Shown piece by piece: positions 1-11,560 of a stretch of 64,000 nucleotides of DNA. Position numbers and translations under genes: made by a program. Origin of the DNA: Ariolimax columbianus (Eukaryota; Mollusca; Gastropoda; Stylommatophora; Arionidae); NCBI GenBank assembly GCA_036924085.1, contig JAVGWX010000003.1:113505764-113569763 (forward strand), given 5' to 3'. The notes under the pieces were generated by a model. That model searched no databases, was not told the origin of the DNA, and saw nothing but the letters and a program-made list of their open reading frames with translations. How positions within the stretch are numbered: position 1 is the first letter of the stretch; each line of letters starts with the position of its first letter.

Positions 1-200
1 CAGTCTTCCTCCCCTGTGTCAAGGGTAGAAAGAATTGAATAAGGCCACCATTCTAGCATGCCATAAAAAAGGTGACTAAAGACGATTGTGCGTAAGGTTG
101 GCAACCTAATCATGGAAAACCATTGCAACAGAAGCCACCACTGCAAGTACTCAGATACAGGCTTCCTTTATGTGTGTCAGCTGTTGTGGTTGGGCAAATT
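1..200 (+). mobile_element. SINE family G, fragment
   Basis: Segments such as 'taaggttggcaacctaatca' and 'ccactgcaagtactcagata' followed by 'caggcttcct' recur in diverged form at 7260-7625 (opposite strand), 10630-10760 and 51620-51760. The head of this copy is off the left edge or missing. Family assignment rests only on these within-window matches. Confidence 0.5.
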
Positions 201-244
201 TCACATGGAGCAAAATGAAAGGAGACCCACCCTTAAACTGCATG

Positions 245-1502
245 GTTTAAACTCTATCAATACCTTTTTAACTCAACTTCTTTAAAATCGTTTAAAAGAC
301 TGCAGAGTCTATATGCAACCAGTCTCTTCTATGTCACTTGATCTAAAAATAACTATGTGTATTCAATCTATTCTTAAATGCAATAACTGACCTTGCCACC
401 ACTATTTTAAGTGGCAATGCATTTCAAGCATTCACCACTTTCAGAAAAAAAGTATTTCCTAATATCTAATCTACACCTTTCTTTAATTAATTTGTAGGTG
501 TGCCCTCTTGCCCTCGTAGTTGACTGTACTTTAAACTTGTTATAGTCTAATTTATCCTTATTGTTGGATATCTTATAAGCCTGTATTAAATCACTTAGGG
601 GATCAAGATGCTGAGCAGCACATGAGCTGCAGTGGTTAGCGACCCATAGCTGACTGCTAGCGTCATGACCAGCGAACCATAGCTGCCAAAACCCTTCTAC
701 GCCTCCACACGGTGATCCTGGATAACAGGCTGCAGCAGGGCAGACTGGCTAAGGAGATGGGATCGAAGAGGGAATGCTAACCTGGTACTCAAAAAATGCT
801 TGCTGAAGTCGGATGTGTTGGACCGAAAGGTGCAAATATCGCAGCCAAGCTGTAAACTACGACACAACGCATTCCGTTCTCTGGACTACATTCTGCTACT
901 TAAGCCCGTTCAGGGCTTGGTAGTGGGAGATTGAGAATGAACGAAGAAGATGAAGAAAAATCACTTAGAATTTTTCTCTTCAAGATGCTGTAGGTCAGTT
1001 TTTCTGAGTCTTTCCTCATAACTATAATTCTGGACTTCCATTATCAGTTTTGTCACTCTTTTTTGTATCCTTTCCAGCATATTTATATCCCCTCTATATA
1101 AGGACTCCATACCTCAACACAATACTCCAGTCTACGTCCAATTAATGATTAATACAGTTTGACTATCACTTTATTGCTCCTTTTAAAAAAATTTCTTTTG
1201 ATCATACGTAACAATTCATTTGCCTTTTTTGCTGCTACCTGGACCTGCTCACTCACTTTACCTGAATGATCTATTATAACCCCTAGATACATTTTCTTTT
1301 CCATCTTCTAAATATCATTCTCTCCCATCCTGTAATTATGTTCCATATTGGATCTACATATATCTACATTAAACTCCATCTGCCAGCTTTCAGTCTATTC
1401 TTGAATTTGATCTATATGCAACCTCAATATATCCACCTCTGCTTTAGATGAGAAACTTCTGCATAGTTTTGTGTCATCCGCGAATTTTGATATTATGTAT
1501 CA
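245..1502 (-). mobile_element. CR1-like LINE, 5'-truncated, antisense, split by a SINE
   Basis: Read on the minus strand this is a decayed reverse transcriptase C-terminus. In order: an FADDTKL catalytic box near 1495, a WQMEFN motif near 1380, a YLGVIID/KVSEQVQVAAKKANELL stretch near 1200-1290, an RRLEYCVEVWSPY motif near 1110, and an SDLIQAYKISN tail near 960-570. That order is typical of CR1/jockey-type RTs. Stops and frame slips show it is dead. Its 3' end near 250-330 contains a hairpin-like 'gactctgcagtc' followed by a TTAAG-like tail, shared with SINE F. A SINE A copy interrupts it at 599-957. Truncation lies at the TA microsatellite near 1503. Confidence 0.8.
599..957 (+). mobile_element. 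SINE A, full-length copy with target-site duplication
   Basis: It begins at 'gggatcaagatgctgagcag' and ends in a GAAGAA tail. It is flanked by an 11-bp direct repeat 'aaatcacttag' at 588-598 and 958-968, a clear target-site duplication within the CR1-like LINE. The internal core 'gctgaagtcggatgtgttgg' is near 800. This copy defines the ends of family A. Confidence 0.9.
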
Positions 1503-1508
1503 TATATC

Positions 1509-1540
<32 letters not shown>
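1503..1540. repeat. (TA)n microsatellite
   Basis: A run of alternating T and A lies exactly where the CR1-like fragment ends and the I-like LINE fragment starts. Confidence 0.9.
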
Positions 1541-1542
<2 letters not shown>

Positions 1543-1544
1543 AA

Positions 1545-2360
1545 AAAAATTGGTCCCAAAATCTACATCGCACACTCCAACAGCGACATAGAACATCAGT
1601 CCGTACCAGCAGGAGAGACCTGTAACAATTCCAGAGCTGTAGCAACAGTTGTACATGCAGCAACTCAGATTCTTATCAGTCAAAACACACAAAACACAAC
1701 TACAAGGAAAGCGGTCATTCTAACAGACTCAAGGAGCGTACTCCAAGCCATCTCAAGTCCCAAACAAGATAGTCTCTCATACAAAATAAAATAGAAAATC
1801 GGATTGCTGTCTAAATAAAACAGACCTAGTGCTACAGTGGATTCTAGCTCACTGTGGGTTCCTTGGAAACGAGAAAGCAGATGAGCTGGAAACGAGAAAG
1901 CAGATGAGCTCACACAAGCCGGAAGTGGCTGCACGTGGTGTCGTAATCTACAGAGCTATAATGAGTCAAAGACACTCATCAAATGATCCATGAGGATGGA
2001 ATGGGGAGACCATCACAAAGAATACAAGCCAGAAAATGGCAGCATAGACAAACTTGACAGAGATATGCATACAAAGATCTTCAGACTCCGAGCGGGACAT
2101 TGCAGACTCAAGGTCCATTTCACAAAATGGGTCTCAGAGACACAGCCACGTGTGATTGTGGAGCACCCAAGCAAATACCAGAACATATCCTGTAGGACTG
2201 CCCTACTTATACAGACCAAAGAGTGGCAGTCTGGCTCAGGGAAGCAACCATGTTCGACAAGCTGTGTGGGACCTGCGAAGACTTGAAACGCAGTCTCCTT
2301 CGTGAACCTTACCAGACTAGAAGCATAGCATCAGTTGATCAAAGAAGGAGGTCTCAAAAC
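1545..2360 (+). mobile_element. I-like LINE 3' end: RNase H and CCHC knuckle, decayed
   Basis: Reading frames give an RNase H domain (VILTDSRSVLQAI near 1720-1765, then WILAHCGFLGNEKADEL near 1838-1890). A linker with KIFRLRAGHCRLK (near 2070) follows, then a CDCGAPKQIPEHIL zinc knuckle near 2150-2205 and a C-terminal tail to about 2350. RT plus RNase H plus CCHC is the layout of I/jockey-type LINEs. Several frameshifts and stops break it. A near-identical element lies on the minus strand at 32350-33165. A short 'gaagga' tail follows 'catcagttgatcaaa'. Confidence 0.8.
1865..1910 (+). repeat. 23-bp tandem duplication in RNase H domain
   Basis: The unit 'ggaaacgagaaagcagatga'+'gct' occurs twice in succession. 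As 23 is not a multiple of 3, it frameshifts the RNase H reading frame right after its GNEKADEL motif. Confidence 0.9.
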
Positions 2361-2429
2361 CGAGCCTTGTCACGTTCTACTTTTTTCCTCATACTTGCAT
2401 ATATACATCATGAAGTACCAATATGAAAC

Positions 2430-4313
2430 TTCTACAACTGATTCATTTATCATTCAACAAGAATGATTTTCTTGTCTAATTAGCATTTCTTCTACTTTAA
2501 TCTCAGATTTAATTACTGTTTTCTTTATACAAAAAAAAAATTTTGATTATTTTAAAGTACAATACCAACTTTCTAAAACTTGTATGTAATTGCTTATCCA
2601 ACATTGTGATGCTACTCACCGTTTTGTGCCATACGACAAGACATGGCTGAAACCTCTGTTATATAAAGACAGAAACCAACATACATCTTCCTCTACCTAC
2701 ACAGGAAAAATAAGAGTCAACTCATTGTGAAATATTAAAATCAAATTCTAACCTTTTTTAGAAAACAGATCCAGATAGATTGTCCAATATTTCCCCTTCT
2801 CCTGAATGTAAAAAATAATCATCAGCAGTCCTATTAAGTACCTGTAGGACTTCAAAAGATGTCAGTAGCTTAGTTTTTCTTTACATATAGATAGCTAAGA
2901 GCTAAGAACAGAACAACTGAAAGAAAAAGATCTCATAATTTATTTACAGAGAAACAACAAATCACATATGTTCAGAGATAGAGTACTGTAATCAAATTAT
3001 TTGGTTGCTATAACCCCAGCGAATACGGATACCCCTGTTAAAAACTCCTGGCCTAGTGTATGAAAATATATATCTGATAGCGGAAATATCTGATTAATTA
3101 CGAGTATTATGTGTGATACCATCTGACTGTTTCTATTCTACAAAGTGATGGATACTGCTTAGTTTTATGGTACAATCAGACTGTTTCTTCACAATGATGC
3201 TATATGAGGACTTCTAGACATTGGTGACATGAATTGATTCTGCACATTGAAGCAGTTTCATGGATTTCTCAGATATAGTTCATGTGTAGTCTCAGTATGG
3301 ACTTATAGACTTTTTTTGGTTGTTTCATCTATTGTTATTTTTTAATTTTTACAGAAAGGAGGACGGGTTTAACTAACACGGCGATGCAGTGCGGTTATGT
3401 GAGTGTGACGTTAGCATGGATGAACAAGTTAGCTATTGGCAAACAAAAATGTGCACTCTTTGTGTCTTTTCAAGCAGGATTACAAATTACTAGTATATGT
3501 TAGATAATATATGTGATACATCCATACAAAATGAGTCCTATGTTGATATTTGAAGTCTTGACATTCTGGTATCACAAGAAACACTGTTCTTAGACTGTGT
3601 TTCTTAAACTGAGTCTCCACACTCTTAAATATGGATGAATATCTTACAGAAGCTGCAAGAATGAACAAAAATTGTGCTGTTATGGTCCACTGATCACACT
3701 TTTAAGACATTTGCAGTAGGAAAAGATTTAATAGAATAGTAATTTGTGAAAAGTAATGTTTGTGTGTGTGTCTGAAGCTGTAAACACATATGTTTATAGT
3801 GCTTTGTTTCAGAATGTAAACATTTTCAAATATTTCAGATTATTTCAGACAAAAAGCAGCTATACTTCTTGAAGGCAGAGAAATTTTAAATATTGTCTCG
3901 ATATCTCATCTTATTTTAATCTGTTCTTTTAAAAAAAAAGTTGTAAACTTAATTAAGATTCTCAACTCAATAATCTTGTTATTTGTTTACTATAATTATT
4001 AGCATTCTTTGTGCTATTTTTGCCTATCCATTTGTTGATAAAGACCTTTGTTTGAAACAACTATTTTTTTCAGTTTCTGTACTTCTAATTCACTTGTATG
4101 CTAGTAACCACATTTATTTCCCTTATAAAACTGAAGTTTTGTCATAGGTTTCTATTGTGGTCATGCAATTTATCCATGCAGTCAGTTGGTGGTGACACTG
4201 TCACTCTGCTCCCTTTGTGTAGCCAACAGTCCCAGAGAACATGTTCCACTGTCTGTGTTCCAAACATGGGCAGATGTTGAAATTTCAGTATGCAGTGGCC
4301 GGTTGAGTCTGAA
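2430..4313. other. AT-rich unique DNA, nothing recognised
   Basis: No coding signal, repeat match or tRNA-like head was seen. Reading frames are short and compositionally random. Confidence 0.5.
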
Positions 4314-4315
4314 TA

Positions 4316-5079
4316 TAGGTGAACCTCAAGTTATGATATTTAGACTTACACCATTTCGCATTATGCTGCCTTTTGTGTTGACTTCCCTCTTTGACTTGCA
4401 ACAGTTGCTTTGAGGACATGGCACCTTAGTGACATGACACAACTGCCTGTAGTGTCATTCATGTAGTTAACTTGCTTGCAGACACATTTTACATCACCTT
4501 GTGGTACTATTTCTGATTTTGTAAAATTTGTGAATATGAAAGTATTAAAAAATTTAACTTTAATGTTTTGTTGTGGCAAACACATACAAAAAATAATGTT
4601 AGCAGTTAACACTAATATGACTGTTAAAATACTTCACATTAGCAGCTCTGTATTTGTTCTTTAACTCATGGTTAGCCTAGATCTAACTCTAACCTAACTG
4701 CATTGAGCTGATAAATAACCTTTTTGTTTTGTTGTGATTAAATACAGTAGGCTATATTAATACTACTACAAGATAGAATTTAAATTTGCAAAGACATCAT
4801 ATAAAGCTATTACATTAGCAGAAAAGGTGAAAATGATTCAGCTATGTCAAGCGGATGTATTGGGCAGTGGCATTGATCAAAAGCTAAACTTTGCTCATAG
4901 CACTGTTATCATAGTCTTTCTTTATATATAAATGTTTTATTGTCATAGATTATTCAAGTTTTTTACTATTACAGTACATAAATCAATAATAGAAAAAGTA
5001 AATGCTTTGAGTTACTATCGTTTTCGAGTTGTGACACCTGGTTTGGAACCAAACCTGGTGTAAGTCAGAGGTTCACCTG
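4316..5079 (+). mobile_element. Tigger/pogo-like DNA transposon, deletion derivative
   Basis: Terminal inverted repeats are visible: 'taggtgaacctcaagttatg' at the left and the reverse complement of 'caggtgaacctctgacttac' at the right. TA dinucleotides sit directly outside both ends (4314-4315 and 5080-5081), as expected for the Tc1/mariner/pogo superfamily. At 764 bp it is far too short for a full transposase gene, and it keeps only an N-terminal transposase piece. The TIR start resembles Tigger elements. Confidence 0.75.
4788..4922 (+). pseudogene. Pogo/Tigger transposase N-terminal HTH fragment
   Basis: The frame reads AKTSYKAITLAEKVKMIQLC, then QADVLGSGIDQKLNFAHSTV. This matches the first helix-turn-helix (CENP-B N/psq type) of pogo-like transposases, which binds the element's ends: a 'LT..EK..MI' helix, then '...FN.A.STV' in the recognition helix. 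The catalytic DDE part is absent. It sits inside the TIR-bounded element at 4316-5079. Confidence 0.7.
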
Positions 5080-5081
5080 TA

Positions 5082-6305
5082 TTGTCACTTGATCTTCTCT
5101 TGGTAAGTAGTAATGAGCATTGGTGCAAGCTTCCTGTAAACAGCAATCTGCACTTGTGATCCTATGCTTCTTATAGAGTGGAATGAAGGAGGAGGAGATA
5201 TCCGACTCCAAGTGATTGCTGTGCTATTCATCTTTCATTTCGTGTAATACCAATTTTCAGTTTAGGTCTTACTTCCTCTCTCTTTTAACTGGCTATCTGC
5301 CTCATTTCATGTGTATTGTTGTGGGTAGGAATGCACTATAGCGTTCCTGTTGAATTCTGGTCACTGGTTTCCGGAAATGCAAATGAGAATCAGATACCCA
5401 TTATGATGAACCTGCTGAGAAGTTTAGCATTGTACTACAGCCAGGATGGCCCAAGCCCACCTTCTTCAGTATGCCCTGTGACATAACAAGGACTACTACA
5501 ACCTGCGACCATAGAGAATTCTTAAAGAGTGGAACTCAGCATGAACAACAACAACAAGAGGTTTTCTCATTCACCGGTTTCCCATTCACCGCTTTCCCAT
5601 TCACCACTTTCCCATCTTTGTTTACCATAAAGGCCAATTTTGCTAATCTTAGTGCCAGTGCCTCAGCTCAAGAGTTGTTAAAGAGTTTTTCATTGGCTAC
5701 TATAGCTTTTCTGCCCATTCTTCAGTTTTATACAAATGTCTTCCTTTCCATTTTTGTCTGCCTCTCCGTGCTGATCCGTTTACTGCACTGATGTAGAACT
5801 GACTGTTTCTTCATCTTTTATTTGGTGTATTTTTCATTAGCCACCTTATGTACTGATGTCTAAAAGTTTATATCAAGTCTAATTAAGTTTTGCTACAATT
5901 TTCATGAAAGTAGACATACAGACCTAAGCCTCCATTTATTTGTATGCGCTACATATATTAACACCTTCTTTGTTCATTGTCATGAACCACATATATTAAC
6001 ACAATCTTCAACAAACTTGAATGAATGCAGTCTTTTCTGGCAGTAAAAGCTAGGCCCTTTTATTATTGTGTTCTTAATTCCATTACGCAATGATGAAAAA
6101 CAGATTTAAGATTTATAATTTTTTGCAAGCAAGTATACATTAGAGTCCATGTCCATTGCCATTTTCTGAGAGAGAGACTGAATACCAATGAGTCTGTTAG
6201 AGTACAGTTATTTTGATTAATTTGTATGATATAAAATTATAAGCGAGTGTGTTGTAGTTATTCATGTTAGTTTATCTTCTTAGTGTGAACAGTAGCCTTG
6301 CACTT
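5082..6305. other. Unique DNA with a small 15-bp triplication
   Basis: No gene was recognised. Near 5567-5616 the unit 'cattcaccggtttcc' occurs three times with small changes. An open frame over 5471-5791 is low-complexity and hydrophobic and shows no family motif. Confidence 0.5.
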
Positions 6306-6307
6306 GA

Positions 6308-6496
6308 GTGGACAGAACAAGTGCTCATGATCTGAAAATAAATGTAAACAAAGAATGTTTGTTAGTGACAAAAAATTTACAAGACAAGCGTTTATCTGCA
6401 CTCAGAAAACATATAATGACCAACAGAAAGGAAAGGGAAGTAATAGACAGCCGGATTGAACACTGGAAAGAGATAGTTAAGGTACTAAACCAGTGA
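6308..6496 (+). other. Unrecognised 62-codon open frame, charged helix
   Basis: The frame, from a GTG with no in-frame ATG at its start, encodes a lysine/arginine-rich, probably alpha-helical peptide with TKNLQDKRLSALRKHIM and RIEHWKEIVKVLNQ before a stop. Its composition looks more protein-like than the surrounding frames, but I cannot name a family. No convincing acceptor or donor site flanks it. It could be an exon, a retrocopy fragment or chance. Confidence 0.2.
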
Positions 6497-6872
6497 CACA
6501 CCACAAAGAAAGTCTCACAGCTGGCAAAACCTTTCATTATTCAACACTTACGACTATGAAATATAGGCCGATTTAGATCCAGACACATTTAGAGACTTAA
6601 TTATTTCGTAACTCTCCTATCTTCAAGCATAGACCATACAGGACTGAAAGGGTTGTTTGGCAGGAAGACAAACAATGAACAGTGGTAGTTTTAATTAAGG
6701 AACGTGGTAGGAAGGGAATATGTAGAACTTGAATAAGTGTATAGTGTTGACTGTTATATATCTAGGAAGAGGAGTACAAATAAATAACTTTAATATGACA
6801 TCATTTATTATTACCAAATAATAAGGTTACCTTTTGACTCTTGACTGGGTCTGAAATGACGAAGTCACCTGA

Positions 6873-7196
6873 TTGACAAGTCTTGAGAGCATGCTCACAA
6901 TGCTAAACCTAAACCATCGCTGTTTGAGCCCATTTGAACGTGTGGTTAGACTTGCAGAGGATGTCCCCGTCTACCAGCTCTTAAAGCAGGCCATTGACAT
7001 CAAGGGTGAGAAACGACCCTCTTCGCCACGGTCCAACCTCTGCCGCCGTCCATGCACCTCCTGGTTAGGTCAAATTGAAAAGACATCATCCTATTGCATA
7101 CAGCCTAGGACTCGGCCACTCATTGTGCTTATGAACGGTTGGTGTGATGAGTCCTTGTCGCCTAAGTGGACTACCTACCTATACAGTAAAAGGTAA
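6873..7196 (+). mobile_element. LINE ORF2 C-terminal fragment
   Basis: The frame includes RLAEDVPVYQLLKQAIDIKG, followed by a degraded RP.TSWLGQIEK motif. Both resemble the extreme C-terminus of RTE-like ORF2 proteins, where 'RGRPRTTWL.QVE.D' is typical. A frameshift separates the later DSAT segment. No RT core remains. Assignment is by motif memory only. Confidence 0.55.
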
Positions 7197-7259
7197 AAGT
7201 AGTCCTTTAGCAGAAACTGCTTGTCTGGGATAAATTGTTATATTAGGTCTCTTATTTTT

Positions 7260-7625
7260 TAATTTCAATTCATAAGGCCACCAATGTAGTGGACCCCTTA
7301 CAGGAAGCCTGTACCAAAAAAAACGTTCGTAGTTGCAGTAGTGGTTTCTGCCCAATTTGTTTTAAATGAAGTTGTTGCTAACCACAAGTACAACTCATCT
7401 TTAGTTACCTTTTATGACATGCTTGAAAGGATGTAGTTCTATTATTTACTCCTGGAGACCCACACATTGTTTATTGTAGTGGGTCTCATGTTCCTATTTA
7501 CTGTTGGATAGATTAGATATCATGTCTAGACCAAGAACTGAACCCAGTCCCTTAACCGCAATAGACAAGTACACTAGCTGATCTGCCACTCATATACAAA
7601 GTAGAGATTGATGATATTCAGAACA
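7260..7625 (-). mobile_element. SINE family G, copy with tRNA-like head
   Basis: On the minus strand, near 7545-7605, 'cagctagtgtacttg' resembles a pol III A box and 'actgggttcagttct' a B box, which suggests a tRNA-derived head. The body ('aaaggtaactaaagatgagt' and 'ggcttcctgtaagg') matches the fragment at 1-200 in the opposite orientation. It is strongly diverged. Confidence 0.55.
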
Positions 7626-7917
7626 GGCCAGCATTTCTTTTATTGCTGGTGTCAGAATGTACTTAATGTAACCAAAATGTTGCCTTGTTGGCCACAGCTG
7701 TAGTCGGGAGGAGAGTCTATTTTTAACCATTACTCGTGTCCAATCAGTTTACTTAGTGCAGTGTGATTATCTAGGCTTACATAACCTTCTATTCCTTCTG
7801 GTTCCCCAAAGAGCATAGGGCTGCAACTGGTTCTCTCCTCCGACTGTGTGTATTTTGGTTATCCCATCTTATTGAGCATCATCTATGGGATTCCAGCTGC
7901 TCCTCTTATGCTTATCA

Positions 7918-7975
7918 TCTGATTAGCATAGTGGTAGAGCACTTGCTTCTCATCGCAAAGGGACGGGGTTGTTTT
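7918..7975 (+). mobile_element. tRNA-like SINE head fragment
   Basis: The stretch 'ttagcatagtggtagagcac' fits a tRNA D-arm/A box (TRGYNNANNNG) well. The expected B box is reduced to 'gacggggttgtt'. No acceptor stem pairs around it, so it is a retroposed head and not a functional tRNA. Confidence 0.5.
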
Positions 7976-7979
7976 CTTT

Positions 7980-8250
7980 CTTTCTGACGTTTGTTCTGAC
8001 AAATACATTGTGTCATAGTCTGCTCCTTTCGGCCAGATATATCTGGTTTCTGCACAACATTTTGGGGACAGAATTTTCCTTCCCTCTTTGATCCCTATTC
8101 TCTTAGTCAGACTACACACACGAGTGTTGCCTGTTTCCAGGACAGCCACGTAAGTGAAATAAGGTCTTGGTCAGCTATAGTGTGATGACCTTGGCACAAA
8201 CAGCCATCTCTGTTGCTGGCTGCTGTCAGCTCATTAACTGCTGTATCTTT
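7980..8250 (-). mobile_element. Old, diverged SINE A-like copy
   Basis: Segments align in order with the minus strand of family A: 'tgctcctttcggccaga' (core), 'ccttccctctttgatccct', 'tagtcagactac', 'cctgtttccaggacagccac', 'aggtcttggtcagctat' and 'gtcagctcattaactgctg'. There are many mismatches, so it is an old copy or a sister subfamily. Confidence 0.55.
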
Positions 8251-8279
8251 GGCTTTGTATAAGGTTCAATTTCTGTTAC

Positions 8280-8455
8280 CGGCATGCTCCAGTAGATCCA
8301 GCTGTAAATGGGTGCAGGGCTTACTGGTAAGTAAGGAAAAGACAGCAAGGAAGGGAACTGATCTTCCCACCTCATAAACAAGTTGTGACCTTGTGCTATG
8401 AGGTCACCCAACAGCGGTGTTTGAAATGGGACTACCTTCACCTTTACCATGAGAA
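8280..8455 (+). mobile_element. SINE H-like fragment
   Basis: 'ccagctgtaaatgggtgcag' and 'gacagcaaggaagggaactg' match, in the same order, the minus strand of the SINE at 63370-63650 and the fragment at 49765-49860. Confidence 0.5.
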
Positions 8456-8459
8456 ACCA

Positions 8460-10184
8460 GTTGCTTCGACCTGGTCTTATATTGTTTGTTGCCGGGTGCT
8501 CTTTGGCCTCTTCCTCTGAGTGTCTGCAAGCTTGCAGCTTGCATTGGTGTCTGTCTGGCTATATTATAATATAATTATTAAGTTTATTTCTGAGGGTGTG
8601 TTCTATCCATCTTTACTGTCTCTTCTTAAACTCAAGCTGAATTGTGATTTTGATTATCTAGTGTTCACAGAAATGTATTTCATCGTACTTCAGTTATTGT
8701 GTTTTTTGTCATCTGTGATGAAGCATATATTTTTAACAATGTAATGCAAAGACTGAGATTTTAAACAAACTTTAAAATGAAGATAGTGGGTCTTGAATAG
8801 GAAAACTATGAGAACAACAACAAAGCACCCTTCAAAGATGCCTTTTATTTGTATTGCACACAAGGATGGAATTTATACCTTTTATTTGCCAGTTAAAAAG
8901 CACTATAATTGAATGCAGAGTATCATAATATTAGTCCTTCTTTCCAAAAAAAAGATAAGATCAACACTGGCTCCATACATTCTGAGGTCGTTTGGCTGCT
9001 GTCCAGCTTAACTACTCTTGTTAAAAATAATGAAACATTTAGCAGCAAAGAAGTGTGAAGTTTAAAAAAAAAGTTGCAGCTAAAAAAAAACATTCAAATA
9101 ATTTTAATCATTTAAGTCCTGCATACATTATAAAAACATTGTGTTCTGTTGTCATGTTCATTTGTATTTGGTTAATCTGTGATACATAGGCAAAGAAGAG
9201 GAAACTTCCGGGCTAGTAAATCCCAAAATACAGTAGCAACAATCATCGCAAAGACTCATATACTTCATGCATTCTGAAAACATATATACCAAACAGAAAA
9301 GAAAGTTAAGTAAAAGTCATTCCTGAATTGAACTTGGGATCTCCAGATGGAAGTAAAACATGAAATTAGGGGATTCAATAAAATGTGGACTTCTAAAAGA
9401 TGCATGCATCACCTGGAAATCCGTGGTTCTGTTCCGGGATGCATATTGCTTCACTTTCTTTTCTCTTGTTTGGTGTATATATTTTCAGAGTTGTTTGATG
9501 TATATCTATCTATCTTTCTTTGTGGCTGTTTTTGTTGTGTTGTTTATGGTTAATCTGTATCAACATTATCAACAAAAACTCTTATCTGTTCTGTTACATG
9601 CAACCAAAAACACATCAGTGCAACTGAAGTGCATTTATTAATAAACCATTAAAAAAATCTGCAGAAGAGTATTTTGTAAAAGTTCTAAAATATGAACAAA
9701 TATAATATCCAAATTACTTGTTCACAGTTTTTGTAGTTGATTATTTGCACTCTACTGCAGATATGGTTATGTAGAATTGCATTGGTATCACAGACCATTA
9801 TCAGTGTGTGACAAGATATGTGTGATTCATACTATTTTCTGAGCATAATATTTACATAGACATCAGTTTAAGTTTGTGCCTAACAAATATCAATTGCATT
9901 GTTTCTAATAATGAAATAAAACCACTGGTACTGCTTATTATAAATGGCACAAACTAGTGAGCATTGACCTCTTTTCTGTATTTGTTTCATTATTTCTTTT
10001 TAATGTAATTTTTATTTTGTTGTCAGTTTTATAAATTGTAACCATTTAGGTAATCAGTGTATGTTGTTACCACATGTAATCATTTAAGCTTTTATAGGTA
10101 TTTATTTACAAGACAATGTTAATAGGTACATTTGTGTCTGTGACTGAAAAACCTCTGTTTCACTGTTACAGTATTGAAGAACAA
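8460..10184. other. Unique AT-rich DNA, nothing recognised
   Basis: No gene or family repeat was identified. A weak B-box-like 'gtggttctgttccgg' near 9423 stands alone. Short open frames around 9347-9641 look random. Confidence 0.4.
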
Positions 10185-10361
10185 GACAACAAATATGTCA
10201 TAAAGCATCAGTCAAACCACTGCACTTTCTAAATTCATACTGAACAACAAATATGTCATAAAGCATCAGTCAAACCACTGCACTTTCTAAATTCATACTG
10301 AACAACAAATATGTCATAAAGCATCAGTCAAACCACTGCACTTTCTAAATTCATACTGAAC
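10185..10361. repeat. 58-bp tandem repeat, three copies
   Basis: The unit starting 'aacaacaaatatgtcataaa' and ending 'ctaaattcatactg' is repeated three times with almost no divergence, implying a recent event. Confidence 0.95.
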
Positions 10362-10629
10362 ATCATCTAGGTGGAATTCATTAGACCTTGTACTGTTTAA
10401 TAGAATCTTTGCAAACAATTGATTGGCTATGGCATAAAATGGAGACTTCGAAAAGTTCATGATAATGGGAAGCATCGTGGCAGAGGAAGACAGAAGAGGA
10501 CACATTTAAGAAACAATATGATAGGATTCCCTTCCTCTTCGAATAAAAATATATCTGAAAGGACGATAGAGTCTGATATTAGGAAAACAAAATTTGACAG
10601 CTGCACCTGCCAAAATCATTAACTGATCA

Positions 10630-10760
10630 TAAAAGTTAATAGAAAATGTTAATGGAACTAGCTACCAAAGTTGAACAAATTGCTAGGAACCACTGTAGCT
10701 ACAGCACATGACAAGCTCTGTCACAGGCTTCCTTCATGGCCCCCTGGTCTTTAATGGAAA
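10630..10760 (+). mobile_element. SINE G fragment, diverged
   Basis: 'aaccactgtagctacagcac' and 'cacaggcttccttcatggcc' resemble the 3' part of the family at 1-200. The match is short. Confidence 0.35.
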
Positions 10761-11189
10761 CAATAAGACAGGTATATGTGCTTTACGCCAAAATGTGTTT
10801 GGGTTTGTTTTTCTCTTGCGTGTTTACCCCAACTTCTTCACTCTATAACAACTGTAAAAGTGTCATGCCTTTGTCAATACCCAAAATATTAAATTTTGTA
10901 TAATTTGTAATTCATTCAGTATTTCTAATTTCATTCAAATTTTAAAAAGTTAGTTATACATTTACTTCTATTCCCTTGAAATGTGTTCCATTCTTCTGTA
11001 TATCCCCATTTCACGTGCTTCAGTTCTTGATTTGCTGATTACCAATGTTTCTGTAAAATACAGAATAGAAGTGTGTGTATGTATATGTATGCTCTGTCGG
11101 CCAGAAGTAGCTGACAAAAGACATAGGTAAAAAACCACCCAAGCGGATGTGGAAAGCAAGGGTAATCACCACATTAAATTCCCAAGAGA

Positions 11190-11480
11190 GGTATGTGTGC
11201 TTACATATATATATCAGCATGTAGCATGTCCTTTGTAGAACGTCGCTCGCATCACAGTCTGTCTGAAAGAAACTTGTTCTCTTGCCAAAACTCCAGCTTC
11301 CACCACAGTCATACCCAGGCATTCCTGGATATCTTGGTGCCATCATCTTCTTGGTCTACCCCTTCCTCTTTTGCCTGGCACCATACCTTCCATTACCGTT
11401 CTCTCAAGACCGTTGTGTCTCTTGATGTGACCAAAGTATTTGTATTTTCTAGCCAAAATGGAATTGATATGGAATATATA
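11190..11480 (-). mobile_element. RTE-like LINE 3' end
   Basis: The minus strand reads ARKYKYFGHIKRHNGLERTV, then MEGMVPGKRGRGRPRRRWHQ, then a DIQECLG.T..EA..LA tail. This is the stereotyped C-terminus of RTE-like ORF2 proteins ('FGHI.R...LE.TV.EG...G.RGRGRPR'). The element ends with 'gcgacgttctacaaaggaca', which recurs at the end of SINE C. RT and endonuclease are missing (5' truncation at the AT microsatellite near 11488). Confidence 0.75.
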
Positions 11481-11485
11481 AATTC

Positions 11486-11513
11486 CATATATATATATAT
11501 ATATATATATATC
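11486..11513. repeat. (AT)n microsatellite
   Basis: An alternating AT run lies between two oppositely oriented LINE ends; a second, shorter one is near 11549-11562. Confidence 0.85.
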
Positions 11514-11560
11514 AGCTGCTAGGAACAGGTCATCAAGTAATCCAGTAATATATATATATA

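Noticed and set aside
5471..5791. 106-codon hydrophobic frame
   Set aside because: Low-complexity, includes a 15-bp triplication, and shows no conserved motif or splice context.
9340..9450. tRNA-like head near a B-box-like 'gtggttctgttccgg'
   Set aside because: No A box at the right distance and no second copy.
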